Of a stretch of 64,000 bases of DNA, positions 26,540-34,458 are shown piece after piece. The translations under genes and the position numbers were made by a program. The stretch is from positions 5,701,178-5,765,177 of the forward strand of contig NZ_CP024081.1 of assembly GCF_003033885.1 (NCBI RefSeq), read 5' to 3'. The notes beneath the pieces are model-generated. The model was not told the DNA's origin and did not search any database. It worked only from the letters and a program-made list of their open reading frames with translations. The stretch is from Pseudomonas rhizophila. GTDB lineage: Bacteria; Pseudomonadota; Gammaproteobacteria; Pseudomonadales; Pseudomonadaceae. The stretch's first letter is position 1, and every line of letters starts with the position of its first letter.

Positions 26540-28717
26540 ATGTCTATCCAACATTTACACCCACCCCAACACCTTGCCCTGGCAATCGCCTTGGCGCTCG
26601 GCTGCGCCGATGTTTCGATGGCTCAGCCATCAGCCGATATTCTCACAACCGCCGAGCAACAAGAGCACCTCAAGGCCTTCGCCGAAGCTAAGGATACCAA
26701 GCGGCAAAATGCCAACGCCTCCCGTAAAGGCGACGCGAAATGGACGGGCAAAAATGACTGGGTCATCATCAGCGCAAACGCAAAATTCCCCGGGATCATT
26801 GATGGTGGCGGTGGAAAAAACGTTCTGCGCCTGGACGCCGCCAAGCATCCGATATTGGCTGAAACCCGAAACTTCATGGCTTTGCAGGTTGCGCAAGGTG
26901 AATGGCAACACACCGGGCATTTCGCAGGCTGGGGGGTGATCGAGCCAGAGGCCACGTTGCTCAATACTGGCCGAATCGGCGGCCAGGTAGGGGTTCTCGG
27001 CAAGCTGGACAACCAGGGCGTGGTCGCCAATCGCGTGACTGTCGAGCCAGGTGCCAGCATGACGAACTCCGGCGTGGTCAATGGACAGGTTCATGTACGC
27101 GAAAGGGCCAGCTTCAGCGGCAATGGCACTGTGGAGTTCTTGAGTGTCGCGGGCCAGTTGGAAGTCGGCCCCGAAATAGGCGCACCCTCCATTACTCAGG
27201 ACTTCTCGTTGGCGGAGAGTGCCGAACTGATCTACGGGGTCAATGCAGATGGTGGTAGCTCCACGATCAACGTTGAAGGCACCGCGCTCCTCAACAACGC
27301 GACGCTGACCGTCGCCGGCGTGCCGGGCGAATACATTGAGGCGCGCGAGCACACGGTCATCCGCGCGGGGAAGATCGAAGGAACGTTCGGCACGGTCTCC
27401 AGCAATCTGGCATTCATGACGGCGACGCTGAGCCCCACCGATACGCAAGTCAACCTGACTTACGCGCGCAACGATGTTCCCCTCAAGCAAGCAGCAACTA
27501 CCGAAAACGGGCAAGAATTTGCGGCCCATATCGAAGCGCTGCAACCGGTCAAACCAACAGCGCCCGTCCCCAACGACGGGCCCGCCGTTGCACAGGCAGC
27601 TGGTGCCCGACCAGGGATCGAAGCCCCAGCAATCAAACCCGTCGAGCCACCCAAAATCACCAGCACCGCTCCCAAACCCACCGGCCAATTGCAAACCACC
27701 CAGCCAGTCGCAAAACCCAACGCCGCCATCAACGCCTTGCTCGGCAGCGATATGATGACCGCCGCCAGCGCCATCGACCAACTGAGTGGCTACAACACTG
27801 CGGATCTGGGCAACGCCACCTTGAGCAGCATCGCGCCGATCAGCAGCGGAATGCTTTCGGCCATGGGCCAGAAAAACCCGGGGAACGTGCATGCTGACGG
27901 TCAAGTCTGGGTCCAGGCCATTGGTAACAGCGGCAGTATCGGCAAACAATTGGGCAGCTATGCCCTGAAACACTCGACCAGAGGTGTGATGCTGGGAACC
28001 GACTGGGCCATCAGCCCTGATTGGCGCCTGGGGATAATCGGCGGCAAGACGCAAACCCGGCTGGACGGCCAGCAGTTCGATGGTCGGCTCGACAGTTGGC
28101 ACCTGGGCGCCTACGCCTTGCGCCAGGACGGGCCATGGGCGCTGCGCCTGGGCGCCGTTTACGGCAATCATGACGGCAGTACCAAGCGTCATGTGCTCTT
28201 CAACGGTTTCAGGGATCGCCTCAAAGGTCGCTACGATGCCAATACGCAGCAGGTCTTTGGCCAGCTCGGTTACAACCTGAACATCGGTCACTTCGATGTC
28301 GAGCCTTATATCGACCTTGGCTACCAACGCTACCAACGCGATCGCTATTCGGAGAACGGTGGCGACGCAGCGTTGCAGTTCAACGGTCAGGCCCAGGACT
28401 ATTTCCACAGCAACCTGGGCCTGCACCTCGCCCGGTCATTCTCTCTTGACCAGGGCATGCGACTGACGCCGCGCTTGAGTCTCGGTTGGAAACATCTCTA
28501 CGGCGAGACCCGAGGCGCTTCCCGCCAGGGCCTGGTCGGCGCAGGCAAGTCGTATACCGTCGAAGGCGTCGAACTGGACCGTGACAGCCTGCTCTTCGAA
28601 ACAGGGCTGGACCTGGCCGTTTCGCCCAGGCATACCCTGGGGGTGAGTTATAAGGGTGAAACCGGTCAGGACAACCGTAACGGGGCGTTGATGGGCCAAT
28701 GGCGAATGATGTTCTGA
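26540..28717 (+). CDS. autotransporter outer-membrane beta-barrel protein
   Basis: A 725-residue type V secreted protein. A signal peptide ends near SMAQPS (about residue 29). The passenger (about 60-310) has repetitive beta-helix-like strands, for example LLNTGRIGGQVGVLGKLDNQG and MTNSGVVNGQVHV, and no visible catalytic motif. A Pro/Ala/Thr-rich linker (about 330-400) leads to a C-terminal autotransporter barrel (about 450-725; VWVQAIGNSGSIGKQLGSY, FDVEPYIDLGYQRY) that ends in an aromatic residue, WRMMF. The passenger is short compared with the usual size, and adhesin or surface-structure roles are most likely. It is a monocistronic gene between REP-free flanks. Confidence 0.88.
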   Translation: MSIQHLHPPQHLALAIALALGCADVSMAQPSADILTTAEQQEHLKAFAEAKDTKRQNANASRKGDAKWTGKNDWVIISANAKFPGIIDGGGGKNVLRLDAAKHPILAETRNFMALQVAQGEWQHTGHFAGWGVIEPEATLLNTGRIGGQVGVLGKLDNQGVVANRVTVEPGASMTNSGVVNGQVHVRERASFSGNGTVEFLSVAGQLEVGPEIGAPSITQDFSLAESAELIYGVNADGGSSTINVEGTALLNNATLTVAGVPGEYIEAREHTVIRAGKIEGTFGTVSSNLAFMTATLSPTDTQVNLTYARNDVPLKQAATTENGQEFAAHIEALQPVKPTAPVPNDGPAVAQAAGARPGIEAPAIKPVEPPKITSTAPKPTGQLQTTQPVAKPNAAINALLGSDMMTAASAIDQLSGYNTADLGNATLSSIAPISSGMLSAMGQKNPGNVHADGQVWVQAIGNSGSIGKQLGSYALKHSTRGVMLGTDWAISPDWRLGIIGGKTQTRLDGQQFDGRLDSWHLGAYALRQDGPWALRLGAVYGNHDGSTKRHVLFNGFRDRLKGRYDANTQQVFGQLGYNLNIGHFDVEPYIDLGYQRYQRDRYSENGGDAALQFNGQAQDYFHSNLGLHLARSFSLDQGMRLTPRLSLGWKHLYGETRGASRQGLVGAGKSYTVEGVELDRDSLLFETGLDLAVSPRHTLGVSYKGETGQDNRNGALMGQWRMMF

Positions 28718-28722
28718 CAGGC

Positions 28723-28749
28723 AAAAAAAAGGGGAGCACATGCCCCCCC
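28723..28749 (-). terminator. Rho-independent terminator of the pyruvate carboxylase operon
   Basis: Read on the minus strand, a run of G, then CATGTGCT, then CCCC forms a G/C hairpin followed by eight T residues (A run at 28723-28730 on the plus strand). It lies 32 bases beyond the oadA stop and also lies just past the convergent autotransporter gene. Confidence 0.75.
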
Positions 28750-28780
28750 GAGGTTAAACGGTTGTATCGAGGCTGTTAGC

Positions 28781-30589
28781 TCAGCCTTCGATCTCGATCA
28801 GGATCTCGCCCGGATTGACCCGGTCGCCCTTGGCGACATGAATGGCGGTGACCTTGCCGGCGATAGCCGCCTGCACTTCGGTTTCCATCTTCATGGCTTC
28901 GGTAATAAGCACCGCTTGGCCGGCCTTCACCACATCGCCCTCCTTGACCAGCACATCGACGATGTTGCCCGGCATGGTGGTGCTGACATGGCCCGGCGCA
29001 GTGGCTTGTTTGCGCTTGCTGCTGCCGCCGCCGACAAACTCATTGAGCGGTTCGAACACGACCTCTTCGGGCATGCCATCGATGGACAGGTAGAAGTGAC
29101 GCTTGCCTTCAGCCTTGACGCCCACGCCGGTGATGTCGACGCGGTAGGTTTCGCCGTGAACATCGATGACGAACTCGGTCGGCACGCCTTCACCACCCGC
29201 CGAGCTCACACTGCCCGCCTCAGGGATTGGCAACAGCACTTCCGGGGTCAGGGTGCCGGCTTCGCGTTCTTCGAGGAACTTGCGCCCGATGTCCGGGAAC
29301 ATGGCGTAAGTCAGTACGTCTTCTTCGGATTTGGCCAGTGCGCCGATTTCGCCACGCAGCTTGGTCATTTCCGGCTTGAGCAGGTCGGCCGGACGCACAT
29401 CGATCACGTCTTCGCTGCCGATGGCCTGACGGCGCAGCTTCTCATTCACCGAACCCGGAGCCTTGCCGTAGCCGCCCTGCAAATAGAGCTTCACTTCGTT
29501 GGTGATGGTCTTGTAGCGCTCACCGGCCAGCACGTTGAAGAACGCCTGGGTGCCGACGATCTGCGAGGTCGGGGTCACCAGCGGCGGGAAGCCAAGGTCT
29601 TCGCGCACCCGTGGAATCTCTGCCAGCACCTCGTTCATGCGATTCAACGCGCCCTGCTCTTTGAGCTGGTTGGCCAGGTTGGAAATCATCCCGCCCGGCA
29701 CCTGATTGACCTGGACGCGGGTGTCCACCGCCGTGAACTCGCTTTCGAACTGGTGGTATTTTTTGCGCACCGCATAGAAATACAGGCCGATTTCCTGCAG
29801 CAATTCCAGGTTCAGACCAGTGTCGAACTCGCTGCCCTTAAGGGCTGCAACCATCGATTCGGTGCCCGGATGGCTGGTGCCCCAGGCGAAGCTGGAGATC
29901 GCGGTGTCGATGTGATCGGCGCCGTTTTCTACGGCCTTGAGCTGACACATCGCCGCCAGGCCAGCGGTGTCATGGGAATGGATGAATACCGGCAACGACT
30001 GCTCGGTCTTCAATGCCTTCACCAGCTCGCCAGTGGCGTACGGAGTCAGCAAACCGGCCATGTCCTTGATCGCCACCGAGTCGCAACCCATGGCTTCCAT
30101 TTGCTTGGCCTGGGCTACGAAAGCCTCAATGGTGTGCACCGGGCTGGTGGTGTAGGCGATGGTGCCCTGGGCGTGCTTGCCGGCGGCTTTCACCGCCTCG
30201 ATGGCGACCCGCAGGTTACGCACGTCGTTCATCGCATCGAAAATACGGAACACATCGATGCCGTTGACCGCAGCCTTGGCCACGAACGCCTTGACCACGT
30301 CATCGCTGTAATGGCGATAGCCCAGCAGGTTCTGACCACGCAGCAGCATTTGCAGGCGAGTGTTGGGCAGCGCCGCACGCAGTTGGCGCAAGCGCTCCCA
30401 CGGGTCTTCCTTCAGGAAGCGCACGCAGGCGTCGAATGTTGCGCCGCCCCAGACTTCCAACGACCAATAGCCGACTTTGTCGAGCTTGTCGCAGATCGGC
30501 AGCATGTCTTCGGTGCGCATGCGGGTAGCGAGCAGCGATTGGTGAGCGTCGCGCAGGATCGTATCGGTTACGTGAATCTTCTTGGACAT
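28781..30589 (-). CDS. oadA: pyruvate carboxylase subunit B / oxaloacetate decarboxylase alpha-like
   Basis: A 602-residue biotin-carrying carboxyltransferase. An HMGL-like TIM barrel (about residues 5-280) begins VTDTILRDAHQSLLATRMRTEDMLPI, with FDACVRFLKEDPWERLR and the metal-site HSHDTAG; a conserved OADA/PYC region follows. A biotinyl domain at the C-terminus has the biotin-accepting Lys567 in TEAMKMETEV. In Pseudomonas this protein pairs with the adjacent biotin carboxylase as the alpha4-beta4 pyruvate carboxylase that replenishes oxaloacetate, although databases often label it oxaloacetate decarboxylase. No Na+-pump beta/gamma subunits are present here, which supports the carboxylase role. 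AAGGA is 7-8 bases upstream of the ATG; 11 bases separate it from pycA. Confidence 0.94.
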   Translation of the reverse strand: MSKKIHVTDTILRDAHQSLLATRMRTEDMLPICDKLDKVGYWSLEVWGGATFDACVRFLKEDPWERLRQLRAALPNTRLQMLLRGQNLLGYRHYSDDVVKAFVAKAAVNGIDVFRIFDAMNDVRNLRVAIEAVKAAGKHAQGTIAYTTSPVHTIEAFVAQAKQMEAMGCDSVAIKDMAGLLTPYATGELVKALKTEQSLPVFIHSHDTAGLAAMCQLKAVENGADHIDTAISSFAWGTSHPGTESMVAALKGSEFDTGLNLELLQEIGLYFYAVRKKYHQFESEFTAVDTRVQVNQVPGGMISNLANQLKEQGALNRMNEVLAEIPRVREDLGFPPLVTPTSQIVGTQAFFNVLAGERYKTITNEVKLYLQGGYGKAPGSVNEKLRRQAIGSEDVIDVRPADLLKPEMTKLRGEIGALAKSEEDVLTYAMFPDIGRKFLEEREAGTLTPEVLLPIPEAGSVSSAGGEGVPTEFVIDVHGETYRVDITGVGVKAEGKRHFYLSIDGMPEEVVFEPLNEFVGGGSSKRKQATAPGHVSTTMPGNIVDVLVKEGDVVKAGQAVLITEAMKMETEVQAAIAGKVTAIHVAKGDRVNPGEILIEIEG

Positions 30590-30600
30590 TGTTATTTTCC

Positions 30601-32016
30601 TTACAGGCCTGCGTGGGCGGCAATGGCGGCGGCGATGGCCAGGGCCAGCTCTTCGGGTTTGCGCTTGATCGAGTAGTTGGTCAGCTCAGGATGGCTTTCA
30701 ACGAAGCTGGTATTGAACTGGCCACTACGGAATTCCGGGTTGCGCAGGATTTCCTGGTAATACGCCGCGGTGGTCTTGACCCCTTGCAGACGCATGTCGT
30801 CCAGGGCCCGCAGGCCACGGTCCATTGCTTCTTCCCAGGTCAGCGCCCAGACCACCAGCTTCAGGCACATCGAATCGTAGAAGGGCGGAATGGTGTAGCC
30901 GGTATAGATCGCTGTGTCGGTGCGCACGCCCGGGCCGCCGGGGGCGTAGTAGCGGGTGATCTTGCCGAAACTGGGCAGGAAGTTGTTTTTCGGGTCTTCG
31001 GCGTTGATCCGAAACTGCAGCGCGAAGCCACGGTGATGAATGTCTTCCTGCTTGACCGACAACGGAAGCCCGGAGGCGATGCGAATCTGTTCACGAACAA
31101 TGTCGATGCCGGTGATTTCTTCGGTGATGGTGTGTTCCACCTGCACCCGGGTGTTCATCTCCATGAAGTACACCTCGCCCTCGGCGAGCAGGAACTCCAC
31201 GGTGCCGGCGTTCTCGTAGCCCACAGCCTTGGCGGCGCGCACCGACAGGTCACCAATGTAGGCGCGCTGCTCAGGCGTCAGTTGCGGGCTGGGGGCGATC
31301 TCGATCAGCTTCTGGTTGCGACGCTGGATCGAGCAATCACGCTCGAACAGATGCACCACGTTGCCAAAACTGTCACCCAGGATCTGCGCTTCGATGTGCT
31401 TGGGATTGACGATGCATTTTTCCAGGAACACTTCCGCCGAACCAAAGGCCTTGGTGGCTTCGGAAATGACCCGCGGGAAAGCCTGTTCGAGTTCTTCGCG
31501 GCTGTTGCAGCGACGGATACCCCGACCGCCACCACCGGACGTAGCCTTGAGCATCACCGGGTAACCAATGCGGTCGCCTTCGGTCAGGGCCTCTTCGATG
31601 CCCGATACGTTGCCTTCGGTGCCCGGCGTGACCGGTACGCCGGCCTTGATCATGCTGCGACGCGCTTCGGTCTTGTCGCCCATGCGGCGAATGACTTCAG
31701 CCGACGGACCAATGAATTTGATCCCGCGCTCGGCGCAGATGTCCGCCAGCTCGGCGTTTTCCGAGAGAAAGCCGTAACCGGGGTGCAACGCATCGCAACC
31801 GGTTTCCACAGCCAGGTTCACCAGTTTGCGCGGGTTGAGATAGCCGGCCAGCGGATCGGCGCCGATGCTGTGGGCCTCGTCCGCACGCTTGACATGCAAC
31901 GCATGGCGGTCAGCGTCGGAATAGACCGCGACCGAGCGAATGCCCATCTCGGCGCAAGCGCGCACGATGCGGACGGCAATCTCACCACGGTTGGCGATCA
32001 GGATCTTTGTTATCAA
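30601..32016 (-). CDS. pycA: pyruvate carboxylase subunit A (biotin carboxylase)
   Basis: A 471-residue ATP-grasp biotin carboxylase. It starts ITKILIANRGEIAVRIVRA and includes HPGYGFLSENAELA, the glycine-rich ATP loop KATSGGGGRGIRR, MEMNTRVQVEHTITEEITG and INAEDPKNNF. The true start is a TTG at 32016, giving exactly the length of Pseudomonas PycA. AGGGAA lies about 7-8 bases before it, while the upstream ATG frame to 32046 would add an odd leader. It is the first gene of the pycA-oadA operon and is divergent from pycR. Confidence 0.94.
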   Translation of the reverse strand: MITKILIANRGEIAVRIVRACAEMGIRSVAVYSDADRHALHVKRADEAHSIGADPLAGYLNPRKLVNLAVETGCDALHPGYGFLSENAELADICAERGIKFIGPSAEVIRRMGDKTEARRSMIKAGVPVTPGTEGNVSGIEEALTEGDRIGYPVMLKATSGGGGRGIRRCNSREELEQAFPRVISEATKAFGSAEVFLEKCIVNPKHIEAQILGDSFGNVVHLFERDCSIQRRNQKLIEIAPSPQLTPEQRAYIGDLSVRAAKAVGYENAGTVEFLLAEGEVYFMEMNTRVQVEHTITEEITGIDIVREQIRIASGLPLSVKQEDIHHRGFALQFRINAEDPKNNFLPSFGKITRYYAPGGPGVRTDTAIYTGYTIPPFYDSMCLKLVVWALTWEEAMDRGLRALDDMRLQGVKTTAAYYQEILRNPEFRSGQFNTSFVESHPELTNYSIKRKPEELALAIAAAIAAHAGL

Positions 32017-32151
32017 TTGGAGGTTCCCTTGAGCCGGTGGTACCACGACCTGGAGCTTCAGGTCGACGCGTGACCAGATGTAACAATCGGTCGCAGCACC
32101 ACACTAGTCCTGGCTGTTGATTAACAAAAATGAATATTTATTGGGTCGTGC

Positions 32152-32167
32152 ATAAGCAAAGACTTAT
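32152..32167. promoter_or_regulatory. candidate PycR operator
   Basis: ATAAG-N6-CTTAT inverted repeat between the divergent pycA and pycR genes, 37 bases before the pycR start and 135 bases before pycA. Geometry fits a LysR-type box. A second AT-rich near-palindrome AATGAATATTTATT lies at about 32129-32142. Confidence 0.4.
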
Positions 32168-32204
32168 AGTTGACTCATCCGCCCCGCCCGAGAGCCTATA
32201 GAAA

Positions 32205-33167
32205 ATGCGTAAGTCATTGATGCGTATGACATTGCGTCAACTGCAGATTTTCAATGAGGTGTGCGACCTGAGGTCCTACAGCCGCGCAGCCGACGAAATG
32301 TCTCTCACACAACCGGCCGTTAGCCTACAGATTCGATCACTTGAGGAGCTGATTGGCCAGCCGCTGTTTGAGTACGTTGGCAAAAAACTCTACATGACCG
32401 AAGCCGCCGAAGCCCTTCAACGCGCCAGCCGGGACATCTTCGGGCGCCTGGAAAACCTCGACATGCAGTTGTCGGACATGCAGGGCTCGCTGCAAGGCCA
32501 ACTGAAGCTGGCGGTGGAATCCAGCGCCAAGTACTTCGTGCCGCACCTGTTCGCCGCCTTCAAGCGCCAGCACCCGGAGGTCAACCTGAACCTCACGGTG
32601 GTCAACCGCGGCCAAGTGATCCGAAGGCTCTCGGACAACCGGGACGATCTGGTGATCATGTCCATGGTGCCTCAGGACATGGGCCTGGAATTCCTGCCAT
32701 TTCTCAATAACCCGATCGTCGCTGTGGCGCCGCCCGACCATCCGCTGTGCCACATGGGCCCGTTGCGCTTGCAAGACCTTGAGCCGTATACGCTGCTGCT
32801 GCGCGAGCCAGGGTCAGGCACGCGGCTGGCCTGCGAGGAATATTTCAAGGAGAAACGGGTGCACTTCACCCAGACGCTGGAAGTGGCGTCGGCGGAGGCC
32901 CAACGCGAATGCGTTCTCGCAGGGCTGGGCGTGGCGCTGTTGACGCGCCACGCCGTAAGCCGGGAGATGGTGTCCGGCGCTCTCATCGAGTTGCCGGTGG
33001 AGGAGCTGCCGCTGTACCGCAGTTGGTGCCTGGTGCAGGCCAGGGCTAAGCGCCTGTCACCGGTGGCTCACGCCTTTCTGGCGTTCGTTCGCGGCGAGCG
33101 TGCTCAGATCATTGGCCTGGTTGAGCGTTTCGACGGGAAGCCGCCGATGTTGCCTGCCAATAGTTGA
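32205..33167 (+). CDS. pycR: LysR-family regulator of pyruvate carboxylase (PycR)
   Basis: A 320-residue LysR-type regulator. The helix-turn-helix region reads LRSYSRAADEMSLTQPAVSLQIRSLEELIGQPLFEYVG (about 20-60), followed by a CbbR/CysB-like co-inducer domain (about 95-300) with LREPGSGTR and LAGLGVALLTRHAV. It stands divergent from pycA, the same order as P. aeruginosa oadA-pycA-pycR, hence the name. Two ATGs at 32205 and 32220 are possible; ribosome sites are weak for both. Its 3' end overlaps a small convergent gene by 59 bases. Confidence 0.88.
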   Translation: MRKSLMRMTLRQLQIFNEVCDLRSYSRAADEMSLTQPAVSLQIRSLEELIGQPLFEYVGKKLYMTEAAEALQRASRDIFGRLENLDMQLSDMQGSLQGQLKLAVESSAKYFVPHLFAAFKRQHPEVNLNLTVVNRGQVIRRLSDNRDDLVIMSMVPQDMGLEFLPFLNNPIVAVAPPDHPLCHMGPLRLQDLEPYTLLLREPGSGTRLACEEYFKEKRVHFTQTLEVASAEAQRECVLAGLGVALLTRHAVSREMVSGALIELPVEELPLYRSWCLVQARAKRLSPVAHAFLAFVRGERAQIIGLVERFDGKPPMLPANS

Positions 33168-33318
33168 ATTCTGCTGCGTCCGGAAACTCGCTGATTTCGG
33201 CCAGCAGCTGGCGCTGCTCACAGCGGTCTTCGATGGCACGACGAAACGCCATGCGGCGCTGGTCTTCCTGCTGACGACGGGTTTTGACGGCGCTGCGTTC
33301 TTCGTAGGACTGGGTCAT
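33109..33318 (-). CDS. small PA3496-family putative envelope integrity protein
   Basis: A 69-residue basic, hydrophilic protein. The core KTRRQQEDQRRMAFRRAIEDRCEQRQL is characteristic of the short Pseudomonas PA3496 family, whose members are usually annotated as putative envelope integrity proteins; its molecular role is unknown to me. GGGAG is 7 bases before the ATG. The last 59 bases overlap the 3' end of pycR in antisense, which may extend the C-terminus beyond the usual family length. Confidence 0.7.
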   Translation of the reverse strand: MTQSYEERSAVKTRRQQEDQRRMAFRRAIEDRCEQRQLLAEISEFPDAAEFNYWQATSAASRRNAQPGQ

Positions 33319-33451
33319 GTCGAGACTCCCAAGACGTATACGGGAGCTTTACGATGAAGGCGCGCGATGACGGTTTGGCGGCGCGAGCGTTACAGAACGA
33401 TGAATTCGCAGATCCCCTCGCCACAGATGCCCTCAACTTCAAGACCAGCGG

Positions 33452-34318
33452 TCAATCGTCCAGCGCTTTCACCGACTTGGGTGACAACCGCAAGCTGCGC
33501 AGGCTGCGTTTCACGCTCTTGAGGTGATTGACCAAACTTGGGCCGCGCGCCATGGCGACGCCCATCGCCAGCACATCGATCACCACCAGATGGGCGATGC
33601 GCGAGGTCAACGGCGTGTAGATCTCCGTGTCTTCATGCACGTCGATGGCCAGGTTCACCGTGGACAGTTCGGCCAATGGCGTCTGGCTCGGGCACAAGGT
33701 GATCAACGAGGCGCCGCTTTCGCGCACCAGGTTGGCGGTGATCAGCAGATCCTTGGAACGGCCCGACTGGGAAATGCAGATCGCCACGTCGGTGGGCTTC
33801 AGCGTGACCGCCGACATCGCCTGCATGTGCGGGTCGGAATAAGCCGCGGCCGTCAGCAGCAACCGGAAGAACTTGTGCTGGGCATCGGCCGCCACCGCGC
33901 CCGAAGCACCGAAACCATAAAACTCGACACGCTGGGCCTGGGACATGGCCGTGACGGCTTTTTGCAACGCCACCGGATCAAGCTTCTCGCGAACCTCCAT
34001 CAGCGTATGCAGGGTCGTGTCGAAGATTTTCAGGCTGTAGTCGGCGACCGAATCGTCTTCATGGATCGCAAACTGGCCGAAGCTGGCACCCGCGGCGAGG
34101 CTTTGCGCCAGCTTGAGTTTCAGGTCCTGGAAACCCGAACAACCGATGGCTCGGCAGAAACGCACAATGGTCGGTTCGCTGATGCCGACGCTGTGGGCAA
34201 GATCGGCCATGGAGCTGTGCATCACGGCCGCAGGATCAAGCAATACGTGATCGGCGACTTTCAGCTCCGACTTGCGCAGCAGATGGCGTGACTGGGCGAT
34301 GTGTTGCAACAGGTTCAA
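33452..34318 (-). CDS. rccR: RpiR-family regulator RccR (HexR paralogue)
   Basis: A 288-residue regulator with an N-terminal RpiR helix-turn-helix (about 1-75; SMADLAHSVGISEPTIVRFCRAIGCSGFQDLK) and a C-terminal SIS sugar-phosphate domain (about 120-265; VEFYGFGASGAVAADAQHKFFRL, ICISQSGRSKDLL). It looks like HexR, but there is no zwf-pgl-eda next door. Its location beside oadA-pycA-pycR matches P. aeruginosa PA5438 and P. fluorescens RccR, which controls pyruvate, glyoxylate-shunt and gluconeogenic genes in response to KDPG. A matching palindrome lies upstream and implies autoregulation. HexR remains the alternative name. Confidence 0.83.
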   Translation of the reverse strand: MNLLQHIAQSRHLLRKSELKVADHVLLDPAAVMHSSMADLAHSVGISEPTIVRFCRAIGCSGFQDLKLKLAQSLAAGASFGQFAIHEDDSVADYSLKIFDTTLHTLMEVREKLDPVALQKAVTAMSQAQRVEFYGFGASGAVAADAQHKFFRLLLTAAAYSDPHMQAMSAVTLKPTDVAICISQSGRSKDLLITANLVRESGASLITLCPSQTPLAELSTVNLAIDVHEDTEIYTPLTSRIAHLVVIDVLAMGVAMARGPSLVNHLKSVKRSLRSLRLSPKSVKALDD

Positions 34319-34361
34319 GGGATTGGACTCTTGTTATTGGCAGAAGCCGGGATGTAGCAAG

Positions 34362-34380
34362 CTTGTAGTTATACTACAAG
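34362..34380. promoter_or_regulatory. RccR/HexR-type operator
   Basis: CTTGTAGTTATACTACAAG is a perfect inverted repeat (CTTGTAGT-TAT-ACTACAAG) 44 bases upstream of the rccR start. The TGTAGT...ACTACA core agrees with the kind of site known for RccR and contains the TTGT...ACAA ends used by HexR. Confidence 0.7.
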
Positions 34381-34458
34381 AATCGGCTTTTTGCCCGCCC
34401 AATCCGTAACTCAATCTCCCGGTTTCATGCCGCATGCACGCCATGTAGCAACGGCGGG

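Noticed and set aside
26630..28426. 598-codon minus-strand frame across the autotransporter
   Set aside because: The plus-strand frame has a signal peptide, barrel domain and ribosome site; the minus frame has none and is a shadow.
28838..30676. 612-codon plus-strand frame across oadA
   Set aside because: Antisense to a clear biotin-dependent carboxylase gene; its His/Gln-rich translation is a GC-frame artefact.
33354..33527. 57-codon plus-strand frame with a good GGGAG ribosome site
   Set aside because: It runs antisense into the 3' end of rccR for about 75 bases and shows no recognisable family; the composition is what the rccR complement gives.
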